Notes under the pieces: model-generated
The model's database searches: none
The model's input: the letters and a program-made list of their open reading frames with translations, nothing else
Told to the model about the DNA's origin: nothing
Shown: positions 44,463 through 53,011 of the stretch, piece by piece
Layout: every line of letters begins with the position of its first letter
How positions within the stretch are numbered: position 1 is the stretch's first letter
DNA from: Halobacillus mangrovi
GTDB taxonomy: Bacteria; Bacillota; Bacilli; Bacillales; Halobacillaceae
Assembly: GCF_002097535.1 (NCBI RefSeq)
Contig: NZ_CP020772.1
Coordinates: 3,698,501 to 3,762,500, forward strand
Direction of reading: 5' to 3'
DNA: 64,000 nucleotides
Made by a program: the position numbers and the translations under genes

Positions 44463-45905
44463 CTAAACAGTTTTCTTTAATTCCTCAAACATTACATGAC
44501 TTTCTTGTTTGGTAAGCAGAGTCACCACTAAAAGGGTAATGATTGAAACAGGTAACCCGATAAATACAGGGTGAAGACCAAATGGGTGACCGGCAATTTG
44601 CCAAAACACAGAAATGGCTAAACCGGTCCACATAGACGCAATTCCTGCTGTTTTGGTCACTCGATTCCAAAATAGTCCAAACAATACAGGCGCTAACAGC
44701 CCTGAAACTAACATCGCACTTCCTGTAATCCAAAGCGTCACCAACTGAGGAATATAAAGAGCTAAAAGTGCTGAAATAATCGATACGATTACAACAGAAC
44801 CACGACTATAAGTGAGCATTTTCTTGTCACTAACGTCTCCCACTCTTGGTTTAATAATGTCATTGACGATCGAGGAAGCTGCCGCTAAAAAGAAAGAGTC
44901 AGCACATGAAATGACCGTCGCTAACAGAGCGATGAGCATCACTATGACCATTGGGAATGGTAAAACGGCCCCAATCACTTCGTAATAAATAAGAGATGGA
45001 TCAATGTCCGTCATTTGTAAACCAAATCTGCTTAGAACTCCAATGACGATAATAATTGCAGCGGTCAAAAACCCTAGAACAATCGCACTCCAAAAGCCTG
45101 TTTTAGCCGTTTTAAGATCTTTCGCAGCCCAGAACCGCTGCCATAGATCCTGTCTCACAAACTGGTAGGCTCCAATAGTGAGCAAATAAACGAAGAATTC
45201 ACCCGGGCTGATATTAAATACGCTCAGCATGTTTCCGCCACCTGTACCTTGAGCTCGATCCGCGATTGCACCCCAGTCTCCAGACATAGACAGAACAACA
45301 ACAAACAAGATAAAAATCCCAACTGTCTGGATAGTCCCATGGATTGCATCCTGTAGAAGAACGGATTTGAGACCGCCAAAATACGTTTTCAATGTAAGCA
45401 GGGCCCAGCCAATGAGTATGCCGGTAGTGATGCTGATTCCGGCTGTTAGATTGAGGATTGTGGCAATGGCTACAAATTGCATTCCCGTAATTGCACAGTA
45501 GGCAACCAGGATACTAATGACAGTCGGAACTCTTGCCCCTTCCCCATATCGCATAGCGGTAAAGTCTCCAAGGGTGACCATGTTATATTTTTCACCCAGT
45601 AATCTGATTCGCTTCAGTAAGAATATAGCTATCACAATCGAGGTCAAAGTAAAACCAATGGCCAGCCATTGTTGACCCATACCAAATCGATAACCATTTG
45701 TCATATATCCTAGTAAAATGGATCCCCCGATTGCTGTTCCTACGAAGGTTAGAATGAGAGGCATCAGCTTACTTGAACGCCCTGCAACGTTATAATCCTC
45801 GTAGGTTTTAACACTTCGGTTCATATATAAGGATAGACCGAACAAAAAGATAAAATAGACTACCACTATGGAAATTAGAATGAGTTGCTGCTGGTCACTA
45901 AACAT
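44463..45905 (-). CDS. Sodium:solute symporter (SSS family)
   Basis: 480 residues with about 13 membrane helices. LSLYMNRSVKTYEDYNVAGRSS and LPLILTFVGTAIGGSILLGY-type text (here MPLILTFVGTAIGGS) are family features; SCADSFFLAAASSIVNDI is the conserved sodium-site helix. The ATG at 45905 is chosen for CGGGAGGG upstream; it overlaps the amidohydrolase gene by 8 bases. The substrate is likely an amino or acylamino compound processed by the neighbouring enzymes. Confidence 0.9.
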   Translation of the reverse strand: MFSDQQQLILISIVVVYFIFLFGLSLYMNRSVKTYEDYNVAGRSSKLMPLILTFVGTAIGGSILLGYMTNGYRFGMGQQWLAIGFTLTSIVIAIFLLKRIRLLGEKYNMVTLGDFTAMRYGEGARVPTVISILVAYCAITGMQFVAIATILNLTAGISITTGILIGWALLTLKTYFGGLKSVLLQDAIHGTIQTVGIFILFVVVLSMSGDWGAIADRAQGTGGGNMLSVFNISPGEFFVYLLTIGAYQFVRQDLWQRFWAAKDLKTAKTGFWSAIVLGFLTAAIIIVIGVLSRFGLQMTDIDPSLIYYEVIGAVLPFPMVIVMLIALLATVISCADSFFLAAASSIVNDIIKPRVGDVSDKKMLTYSRGSVVIVSIISALLALYIPQLVTLWITGSAMLVSGLLAPVLFGLFWNRVTKTAGIASMWTGLAISVFWQIAGHPFGLHPVFIGLPVSIITLLVVTLLTKQESHVMFEELKKTV

Positions 45906-47547
45906 TATTTTTCCCTCCCGTATATTCGTAGAGATGTGAGTCGGATTCACTGTAAATCAATTCTCCATCTAAGAATGTTTGTAAAACTTTCATATCTACT
46001 ATTTTTTCAACCTCTAGATCAAGAGGGTTATCGGATACAATCATCAAATCTGCTTTTGCACCTGGTTTAATGATTCCGAGTGACTCTTCTTCAAAAGAAC
46101 TATAAGCCGCATCTGTCGTATAAGCTTTCAACGCTTCCCAAACCGATATCCTCTGATTCTCACCAAGAACTTGTCCACTCGATGTTTTTCTCGTCACCGC
46201 ACCGTATATGCCCAGCCAAGGATTGGCATCATTAATGGGAAGATCTGAATTTCCAAGAGCGACGACCCCAAACTCCTTGAATGATCGATGAGGAAAACTG
46301 TTTGCCATTCGATCTTTTCCTAACTTATCAAAATAATTGTCTCCAATATGGTAAAGAAATCCGACAGAAGAGGCAGCCAACAACTTTAACTCTTTCATGT
46401 GTTGGAGATGATCAACCGTCGGCATCACACAATGTTCAATTCGGTTTCTCATCGAAGTCACATCTGTCATTTCATTGATCTTTAAGAAAGCATCGATCGC
46501 CGTATCAATTGCTCTGTCTCCAATAGCATGAATCGCAATGCGCAGCCCAGATTGGATTCCTTTTTCCATTAATGGGTAGATCTCATCAACATCGTTATAG
46601 AGAATCCCCGTTTCCTCTGTTCCTGCATAAGGTTGTGAAACAGCTGCGGTTCTTCCACCTACACTGCCATCCAGCATGAACTTTAAGCCCTGAATTTTAA
46701 GCATGTCGTTACCGAAACCACTTCTGAGTCCTACCGTTAATACTTCGTTATATGTACCTTCAAAACCATTTTGGTCAATCGCCCACATCCATGGCCTAAT
46801 TCTGACCTTTAATTCTTCCTTTTCTTGCAGCACCTGGTATAGCTGCAAATCATTCGTTTGTGTAGACATATCATGAACCGTGGTAATTCCCCATTTGGCA
46901 AACTGCTTTTGGGCAAGTTCCATGCCTTTGACCATGTCCTCTAAGTCATATTTAGGAGTTGCTAGTAACCCTTGAGCTTTTTCCTGCATCAGCCCTGTCA
47001 ATTTTCCGCTTTTATCCTTTTCAATATTGCCTCCTTTAGGGTTTGGAGTATCCTCGGATATCCCACTCAACTCTAAAGCTTTTGAATTCGCAACAGCCAT
47101 ATGCGCACAGGTGCGCTTCAAAACGACAGGGTGATGAGGAGCCATTTCGTCTAGTTCCCACCGTGTAGGATTACGCTTCTCCGCTAGTTTGCTGTCATCC
47201 CATCCCCAACCAATAATCCATTGTCCTTCAGGAGTGTGGGATACTTGCTCTCTTACCTTTTCTAACAGCACCTTGATCGACGGTGTCGTATCAGGCTTGC
47301 AATCTACTTCCAGTAACGATAATCCATAAATAGAAGGATGGATATGACTTTCAATAAAACTAGGCATGAGCGTTTTTCTATCTAAGTCAATTACTTTGGT
47401 AGAGCTCCCTTCCCAAGTTAAGGCTTTGTCTTCCTCTCCTACGTACAAAACCGTCCTATCTTTCACAACTACGGCTCTTGCTTTGGGAAAGTGATCATCC
47501 ATCGTCAGGACAATACCATTGATAAAGATCAAATCTGCCCCTGTCAC
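45898..47547 (-). CDS. Amidohydrolase, YtcJ-like
   Basis: 549-residue metal-dependent hydrolase. The first metal pair is HIHPSIYG, the middle reads GWGWDDSKLAEKRNPTRWELD, later ligands are in IAIHAIGDRAIDTA and RIEHCVMP, and the final Asp in VALGNSDLPI. This is the YtcJ/Amidohydro_3 pattern. GTG at 47547 follows AAGGAGGAG; the upstream ATG at 47565 overlaps that site. It probably releases amine or acid from an amide. First gene of the cluster, behind a promoter and leader terminator. Confidence 0.88.
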   Translation of the reverse strand: MTGADLIFINGIVLTMDDHFPKARAVVVKDRTVLYVGEEDKALTWEGSSTKVIDLDRKTLMPSFIESHIHPSIYGLSLLEVDCKPDTTPSIKVLLEKVREQVSHTPEGQWIIGWGWDDSKLAEKRNPTRWELDEMAPHHPVVLKRTCAHMAVANSKALELSGISEDTPNPKGGNIEKDKSGKLTGLMQEKAQGLLATPKYDLEDMVKGMELAQKQFAKWGITTVHDMSTQTNDLQLYQVLQEKEELKVRIRPWMWAIDQNGFEGTYNEVLTVGLRSGFGNDMLKIQGLKFMLDGSVGGRTAAVSQPYAGTEETGILYNDVDEIYPLMEKGIQSGLRIAIHAIGDRAIDTAIDAFLKINEMTDVTSMRNRIEHCVMPTVDHLQHMKELKLLAASSVGFLYHIGDNYFDKLGKDRMANSFPHRSFKEFGVVALGNSDLPINDANPWLGIYGAVTRKTSSGQVLGENQRISVWEALKAYTTDAAYSSFEEESLGIIKPGAKADLMIVSDNPLDLEVEKIVDMKVLQTFLDGELIYSESDSHLYEYTGGKNNV

Positions 47548-47705
47548 ACCTATCTCCTCCTTCATCTGTTCATGTAGCCCTTTCGGATGTGCATCTTTTA
47601 TGTAAGTTCCGCTACTGCGTAAGCTGAAAAAATATTTGAATGTACGCTTCGTATTGGCGGAAGTATTAATAGAAGTGATTTAACCCTCTTTTGTGTCTAC
47701 TGGTA

Positions 47706-47775
47706 ATAAAAAAACCAGAAATATGCACAGCACAAGCTGCAAAAGCATACTCGTCCTGTTCATATAACTGGTTTC
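47706..47775 (-). terminator. Leader terminator upstream of the amidohydrolase cluster
   Basis: On the minus strand AAACCAGTTATATG pairs with CATATTTCTGGTTT and is followed by seven T residues, 160 bases before the amidohydrolase GTG. An inner GC-rich stem (GCAGCTTG/TGTGC region) sits in the loop. It lies between a strong promoter and the gene, so it is most easily explained as attenuation. Confidence 0.75.
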
Positions 47776-47819
47776 CTATCTAGCGAATTGCTCTACCTTT
47801 TCACAGTAGAGTCAAGTAG

Positions 47820-47838
47820 ATTTGACAGTTATTTGACA
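47820..47838. repeat. Two direct copies of ATTTGACA in the leader
   Basis: Octamer at 47820-47827 and again at 47831-47838, 11 bases apart (one helical turn). Located just after the transcription start predicted for the amidohydrolase promoter. May be a regulator binding site. Confidence 0.55.
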
Positions 47839-47858
47839 AATTTTTAATTGTTGCAATT

Positions 47859-47887
47859 ATTCTACCAATAATCAGAACAGCGGTCAA
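47859..47887 (-). promoter_or_regulatory. Sigma-A promoter of the amidohydrolase cluster
   Basis: On the minus strand TTGACC (47887-47882), exactly 17 bases, TAGAAT (47864-47859). Transcription would start near 47852, giving a leader of about 300 bases with the terminator at 47706-47775. Confidence 0.7.
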
Positions 47888-47966
47888 TTAATATTCGGAA
47901 AATTCTAATTATACACGCTGATTGGCTGTACTTTTTGTTTATTTCACATATTTTCAACTAATATGG

Positions 47967-48012
47967 TTGACTTTTTATGGCTTAATCTATATATTTTGCA
48001 TTAAGGAAACTT
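47967..48012 (+). promoter_or_regulatory. Promoter of the manganese ABC operon with MntR-like box 1
   Basis: TTGACT (47967-47972), 17 bases, TATATT (47990-47995). The MntR-like box TTTTGCATTAAGGAAACTT overlaps the -10 and start site (47994-48012) and resembles the operators of mntA and mntH in B. subtilis. Binding there should block transcription when manganese is high. Confidence 0.75.
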
Positions 48013-48087
48013 TTTCGGTGATCAACAATTTGTCAACTTTTTCGGTTAAGGCCCATATAGTGAAACAGGAAATTTTTTTACCCTGAA

Positions 48088-48106
48088 AGTTGGTTTAAGG
48101 AAAATT
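48088..48106 (+). promoter_or_regulatory. Second MntR-like box in the leader
   Basis: AGTTGGTTTAAGGAAAATT shares the core TTTAAGGAAAA with the first box and sits about 90 bases before the first gene. Confidence 0.5.
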
Positions 48107-48197
48107 ATATGTTCTTTTCAAATTTTCATGTAATCAAGCCAAATACATGAATAAGACCTAATTAGATGATTGAGGTTTCTATAAAGGAGGATGAATC

Positions 48198-48938
48198 ATG
48201 AATCATAACGCTATCTCCATTAAAGATCTGCATGTTTCCTACTATGGAAACGAAGCAGTGAAAGGTGTGAGTTTATCTGTCGAACCCGGCAACCTGGTTG
48301 GAATCATCGGGCCCAACGGTGCTGGAAAATCAACGTTTTTAAAAGCAATGCTGAATCTTATTCCGAGGGATAAAGGTGATGTCAAAGTACTAGGTAAAAC
48401 CGTTAAAGAAGTACGAAAAAAGATTGCCTATGTGCCCCAGCGAAATGATATTGACTGGGATTTTCCTATTACAGTATTGGATGCTGTTCTTCTAGGTACT
48501 TATCCTAGCCTAAAACTGTTCAGACGACCTAAGAAAAGTGACAAAGAATGGGCAATGGAATGTCTTAAGCGCGTTGGTATGGAGGACTTCAGCAAAAGAC
48601 AAATCGGTCAACTGTCAGGCGGCCAACAGCAGCGTGTCTTTCTCGCCCGTGCCCTGGCACAGAACGCTGAATTATTTTTCCTTGATGAACCTTTTGTCGG
48701 GGTGGATGTTTCTAGTGAAGAAACGATTGTCAAAATCTTAAAAGAACTGTGCTGGCAAGGAAAGACGGTCATTGTTGTACACCACGACTTAAGTAAAGCA
48801 AATGATTACTTTAATCAGCTTATCTTGTTGAACAAAGAGCTGATCAGCTACGGAGCGGTCAGTGAAGTATTCCAAACCGATATCATCGAAAGAGCTTATA
48901 AAGGACAGTTTGCTTTTATGAAAGAGATGGGAGTGTAG
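48198..48938 (+). CDS. mntB: Manganese/zinc-type ABC transporter ATPase
   Basis: ATP-binding subunit, 246 residues. Walker A GPNGAGKST, signature LSGGQQQRVFLARAL, Walker B LFFLDEPFVGVD, and the H-loop VVHHD. AAAGGAGGATG precedes the ATG. It belongs to the metal-chelate (TroB/MntB) subgroup. Overlap and spacing show an operon: only 3 bases to the permease gene. Confidence 0.9.
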   Translation: MNHNAISIKDLHVSYYGNEAVKGVSLSVEPGNLVGIIGPNGAGKSTFLKAMLNLIPRDKGDVKVLGKTVKEVRKKIAYVPQRNDIDWDFPITVLDAVLLGTYPSLKLFRRPKKSDKEWAMECLKRVGMEDFSKRQIGQLSGGQQQRVFLARALAQNAELFFLDEPFVGVDVSSEETIVKILKELCWQGKTVIVVHHDLSKANDYFNQLILLNKELISYGAVSEVFQTDIIERAYKGQFAFMKEMGV

Positions 48939-48941
48939 ATT

Positions 48942-49799
48942 ATGGCTTTTATTGAAGCAGTTATGCAGTATGGATTTTTACAGAAAGCGTTATTAACCTC
49001 CGTTATGGTAGGGATCATCTGTGGAGTCATCGGCTGTTTTATTATCCTCAGAGGAATGGCACTTATGGGAGATGCGATTTCTCATGCGGTATTACCCGGA
49101 GTCGCTATTTCGTATATGCTCGGCATTAACTTTTTCTTCGGTGCTGTTTTCAGTGGTGTCCTGACAGCTATTGCGATAGGATTTGTCAGTCAAAACAGTC
49201 GGATCAAACACGATACATCCATAGGGATTATGTTCACAGCAGCCTTCGCGGCGGGGATCATTATCATAACGATGCTGAAAAGCAGTACGGATTTATACCA
49301 TATTCTTTTTGGTAACGTTCTGGCGGTTCGATCATCGGATATGTGGATTACTCTAGGAATCGGTCTATTTGTTCTAGCAGCTGTCTACCTCTTTTATAAA
49401 GAACTACTGGTTACATCATTTGATGAAACGATGGGCGCTGCTTACGGTTTGCCTGTCCGTTTGATCCACTATTTCCTAATGACTTTGTTGACAATGGTGA
49501 CGGTCGCTTCCCTGCAAACCGTTGGAATTGTATTGGTTGTAGCAATGCTCATCACTCCAGCTGCTGCTGCCTACCTTTTAACTGATCGTTTGTGGATCAT
49601 GATCTTTCTTGCAGCAGGAATCGGAGTCATTTCCTCCGTTGTCGGCCTATACTTTAGTTTTACTTACAATCTGGCTTCTGGAGCAACGATCGTTATTTCA
49701 GCTACGGCCATATTCGTTCTCATTTTCCTATTCTCTCCGAAGCACGGATTGCTATGGAAAATGTTAAAAGTCAGAAAGAAAAGAGCTTCACTTATTTAA
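48942..49799 (+). CDS. mntC: Manganese/zinc-type ABC transporter permease
   Basis: 285 residues, about eight membrane helices. IILRGMALMGDAISHAVLPG is the conserved metal-permease helix. This is the ABC-3 family. Only one permease gene is present, whereas B. subtilis mnt has two (mntC and mntD), so a homodimer is likely. Confidence 0.9.
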   Translation: MAFIEAVMQYGFLQKALLTSVMVGIICGVIGCFIILRGMALMGDAISHAVLPGVAISYMLGINFFFGAVFSGVLTAIAIGFVSQNSRIKHDTSIGIMFTAAFAAGIIIITMLKSSTDLYHILFGNVLAVRSSDMWITLGIGLFVLAAVYLFYKELLVTSFDETMGAAYGLPVRLIHYFLMTLLTMVTVASLQTVGIVLVVAMLITPAAAAYLLTDRLWIMIFLAAGIGVISSVVGLYFSFTYNLASGATIVISATAIFVLIFLFSPKHGLLWKMLKVRKKRASLI

Positions 49800-49835
49800 T
49801 TTTAAATTGATCATATATTTTAGGAGGACAATCGA

Positions 49836-50774
49836 ATGAAGAAATTTTTACTTTTAGCAACAACTCTTTTTACCCTTATGATGTTAGCCGCTTGCGGTGG
49901 GCAAGAAGCTAACGGAAATTCCCAAGAGGATGATGGAAAAGTTCAAGTCGTTACCACCTACTCCATTGTTTACGACATCGTAAAAAATGTGGGCGGAGAT
50001 TTAGTCAATATCCATAGCTTGGCGCCAATCGGATCGAACCCGCACGAATATGATCCACTACCGGAAGATGTACAAAAAACAACCGATGCGGACGCTGTTT
50101 TCTATAACGGCTTAAATCTTGAGGCAGGTAATTCATGGTTTAACAAACTAATGGAAACGGCCGGAAAAGATGGTGAGGATGCTCCTGTTTTCCTAATGAG
50201 TGAAGGAGTCGAAGCAATGTATTTAACTTCAAAAGGTAATGAAGGAGAAGAGGACCCTCACGCCTGGCTAGATATCCGTAACGGCATTAAATATGCGGAA
50301 AACGCTAGAGATGGACTGATCAAAGTAGATCCTGAAAACAAAGAAGTGTATGAAGAAAATGCCGAGAAGTATATTGAGAAACTACAAAAATTGCATGACA
50401 AAGCTGTAAAGCAATTCAAAGAAATTCCTGAAGAAAAACGTGTACTTGTGACAAGTGAAGGAGCTTTCAAATACTTCAGTGACGCCTATGGATTCCAGGC
50501 CGAATACATCTGGGAAATTAACCAGGAAAATCAGGGAACTCCAAATCAAATCACGAGAATTGTTGATATCATTAATGAAAAAGAACTGACAGGTCTATTT
50601 TTAGAAACGAGTATTGATGCACGAAGCATGGAAGCTGTCTCTGCAGAAACGGATGTCCCTATTAGAGGGAAAGTGTTTACAGATTCTCTAGCCGAGCCAG
50701 GGGAAGACGGAGATACGTACATTGACATGATGGAATGGAATATTAAGACGATTAAAGATGGATTAAGCAAGTAA
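49836..50774 (+). CDS. mntA: Metal-binding lipoprotein of the ABC transporter
   Basis: 312-residue solute-binding protein of the cluster A-I type. The lipobox is LAACGG (Cys20). Metal-site residues are visible: His in GSNPHEYDP, His in DPHAWLDIRNG, Glu in VTSEGAFKYF and Asp in GKVFTDSLAEPG. AGGAGGACAATCG precedes the ATG. Manganese rather than zinc is inferred from the MntR-like boxes, and there is no His-rich loop of the kind typical for zinc-binding proteins. Confidence 0.9.
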   Translation: MKKFLLLATTLFTLMMLAACGGQEANGNSQEDDGKVQVVTTYSIVYDIVKNVGGDLVNIHSLAPIGSNPHEYDPLPEDVQKTTDADAVFYNGLNLEAGNSWFNKLMETAGKDGEDAPVFLMSEGVEAMYLTSKGNEGEEDPHAWLDIRNGIKYAENARDGLIKVDPENKEVYEENAEKYIEKLQKLHDKAVKQFKEIPEEKRVLVTSEGAFKYFSDAYGFQAEYIWEINQENQGTPNQITRIVDIINEKELTGLFLETSIDARSMEAVSAETDVPIRGKVFTDSLAEPGEDGDTYIDMMEWNIKTIKDGLSK

Positions 50775-50777
50775 ACG

Positions 50778-50825
50778 CAAAAAGCTGCCAAAATCAGATT
50801 AAACTGGTCTTGGCAGCTCTTTTTG
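50778..50825. terminator. Terminator between the metal operon and the monooxygenase gene
   Basis: AGCTGCCAA pairing with TTGGCAGCT plus a long inner stem, followed by TTTTTG. Convergent genes. Confidence 0.85.
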
Positions 50826-50829
50826 TCTC

Positions 50830-52449
50830 CTAGCTTAAGAATCGCTTTAATTTTGTCATTGTCTGTTCAGGTTCTGAAGACATGGCATGAAAGGCTACGT
50901 GACCATCAGGACGAATGAGGAGAGTACTCCCTTTTTCCATGCCCAGCTTCTTCTCCAGATGTCTGTGCACATCGTAAATAATTGGAAGTTCTTTTCCTTT
51001 GGTCAGAACCGTCCCTCCTTTTGCGACAAGGAAGATCTTCAGAAGATCAGGGTAGTTCTCCCGGGCCATTCTTGAAAAAGTATAGGCATGATTAATAAGA
51101 GCATCGTCCTGGGCATCGATATAGATAAAGCAAATGTACCCATGCCTGCGAATCAATGGATACACACTTTTGTCGTTGGTTCCATCAAAGAATAAGAGAT
51201 GGTCAGGGACACGCTTTCCTGATTGAATTGCTTCTTTCGATAGAGAAGAATCTAGTAACTCCTTATTACGGGACGTATCTTCATATTCGTTATAAATATG
51301 AGATAGGTGGTGAGCAATCTTTTTTTGAACCCAATCTTGGGTTAACGCCGCCTTCCCTGTCCAGTTCCGTACTTTCCCTTGTGCGCCTTGTAAATCAATG
51401 ATCTTAAGCATCCGGGCGGTTTCTTTGAGTACATCCATTCCGATTGGAGATCGCTCAAAATGATAACTGTCCAAAAAGGAGTCATTCGCATGACCCTTAA
51501 GCACCGCATCCAGCTTCCATCCAAGGTTTGCCGCATCCTCGAGTCCAAGGTTCATCCCCTGTCCACCAATAGGATTGTGGATGTGAGCTGCATCCCCAAT
51601 GAAAAACACGCGGCCTTTTCGGTAATTGGGCACCTGTCTATGAGCTGTGCCAAAGTACGAAAGCCATTTAGGGTTTTTAACTTGATAAGGTTCGGACAAA
51701 ATCGTGTTCAGACTTTCTTGTAATTCATCAAGAGTCAGTTCATCTTTGTGAGGGAGGCCCTGTTTGGCACGATCCAGCCCCACGACACGGTAACTGCCGT
51801 CTTTGTATGGGAAAAAGGCAACGGCCCCCCGATCGTTCAGATGCATGTTAATATAAATCTCGTTTAATGATGGAACGTCGACATCTCCTAAGAAAAATGT
51901 ATACCCTTCATCCTCTCCTTCAAAGGTAACGTCCAAATCCTGGCGAACCTTACTATGTGCCCCATCGCACGCTAACAAGTACTTGGCAAAATACTTCTTA
52001 AGCTCCCCGTCATGCATAGCATTGACATACACACCTCTGTCCGCTTCTATCACTTCCACAACTTCATGCTTCCGGCTGACCTCTCCCCCTAAAGCAGATA
52101 AATGCTCCTCTAATATCTTCTCCGTTTCACTTTGAGGAATGATGAGGAGATATGGATATCTGCTTTCAATATGATACAGCTCTACCAAAGATGGATTTTC
52201 TCCACCTAAATGCAGTTTGGAACCGGGACCCGGATAGCCTCGTCTCAAAAACGATTGATGAACACCTAAGAGTTCAAACATTTCAAGTGTTCTTGCCTGG
52301 ATTCCAAGTGCTTTCGAAAGCTCAGAAGGTCCCGTTCTTTTCTCTAAACAGAGATAATCCACGTCTCTTTTCTGTAACTCATTGGCTGCCATAAGCCCTG
52401 CTGGTCCTGCTCCAATGATCAGTACATCGGTTTCAATTACGGAAGTCAA
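50830..52449 (-). CDS. FAD-dependent aromatic monooxygenase (PheA/TfdB-like)
   Basis: 539 residues. The FAD fingerprint LIIGAGPAGLMAANELQ starts the protein, the GD motif is FIGDAAHIHNPIGGQGMNLG, and residues after about 400 resemble the thioredoxin-like C-terminal domain of phenol-hydroxylase-type enzymes. Substrate unknown; no ring-cleavage genes are near. TTG at 52449 is the start, with AAAGGGG 9 bases upstream. Confidence 0.87.
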   Translation of the reverse strand: MTSVIETDVLIIGAGPAGLMAANELQKRDVDYLCLEKRTGPSELSKALGIQARTLEMFELLGVHQSFLRRGYPGPGSKLHLGGENPSLVELYHIESRYPYLLIIPQSETEKILEEHLSALGGEVSRKHEVVEVIEADRGVYVNAMHDGELKKYFAKYLLACDGAHSKVRQDLDVTFEGEDEGYTFFLGDVDVPSLNEIYINMHLNDRGAVAFFPYKDGSYRVVGLDRAKQGLPHKDELTLDELQESLNTILSEPYQVKNPKWLSYFGTAHRQVPNYRKGRVFFIGDAAHIHNPIGGQGMNLGLEDAANLGWKLDAVLKGHANDSFLDSYHFERSPIGMDVLKETARMLKIIDLQGAQGKVRNWTGKAALTQDWVQKKIAHHLSHIYNEYEDTSRNKELLDSSLSKEAIQSGKRVPDHLLFFDGTNDKSVYPLIRRHGYICFIYIDAQDDALINHAYTFSRMARENYPDLLKIFLVAKGGTVLTKGKELPIIYDVHRHLEKKLGMEKGSTLLIRPDGHVAFHAMSSEPEQTMTKLKRFLS

Positions 52450-52464
52450 ATAAATGTGCCCCTT

Positions 52465-52632
52465 TCATCCGCTAATGATCGCCTCATTTAATTTAGCGGT
52501 TACGTACCGATTGCCATTCCTGAAATTCTTCCCGATTAGAAACCACTGACCGCTTGCAGGAACCAGGTCAGTAGGTTGAGTCTTGTTTAATTTAACCGTA
52601 AGAGTTGTTCCATGCTCTTCATTTAGAAAGTA
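52465..52632 (-). pseudogene. Possible gene remnant before the monooxygenase
   Basis: A 55-codon frame without ATG, GTG or TTG near its beginning, reading EEHGTTLTVKLNKTQ, LVPASGQWFLIGKNF and NRYVTAKLNEAIISG. Its stop lies 15 bases before the monooxygenase start, as in an operon. I do not recognise the protein. It could be the 3' end of a decayed gene or noise. Confidence 0.3.
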
Positions 52633-52804
52633 TCATAATACGATACCCGTTATTGCCCTTATCATGTCCCCGTGAACATATTCAAAAATAGATTTATATA
52701 GAGTTCGTCTGCCTTAAACTAAACCTTTACTCTATCTTAAAAAAACTCATTCTTCTAGATGACAGGGTTCAACAATAATTTTACAGAATTTTCAAAATTC
52801 ATTG

Positions 52805-52832
52805 TTGACGGTAATCTTCATTTACCTATATA
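52805..52832 (+). promoter_or_regulatory. Candidate promoter of the amidase gene
   Basis: TTGACG (52805-52810), 16 bases, TATATA (52827-52832). About 180 bases before the start; the leader has no recognisable element. Confidence 0.5.
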
Positions 52833-53011
52833 TTTAAATTGGAAAAGTATTCTAGTGATTAGCCCTCTTGAAATGGCTTCTCCTATTAAGTAGACTCCTC
52901 AGATCTCCACATAAATCACACATCAAGGTTTTACTACTAAGATCCATTTTTTGTCCTGTTGAAAGCTTTGTAGAGAAAAAGTAAATCGATCATCTTCAAG
53001 GAGGAATTGGA

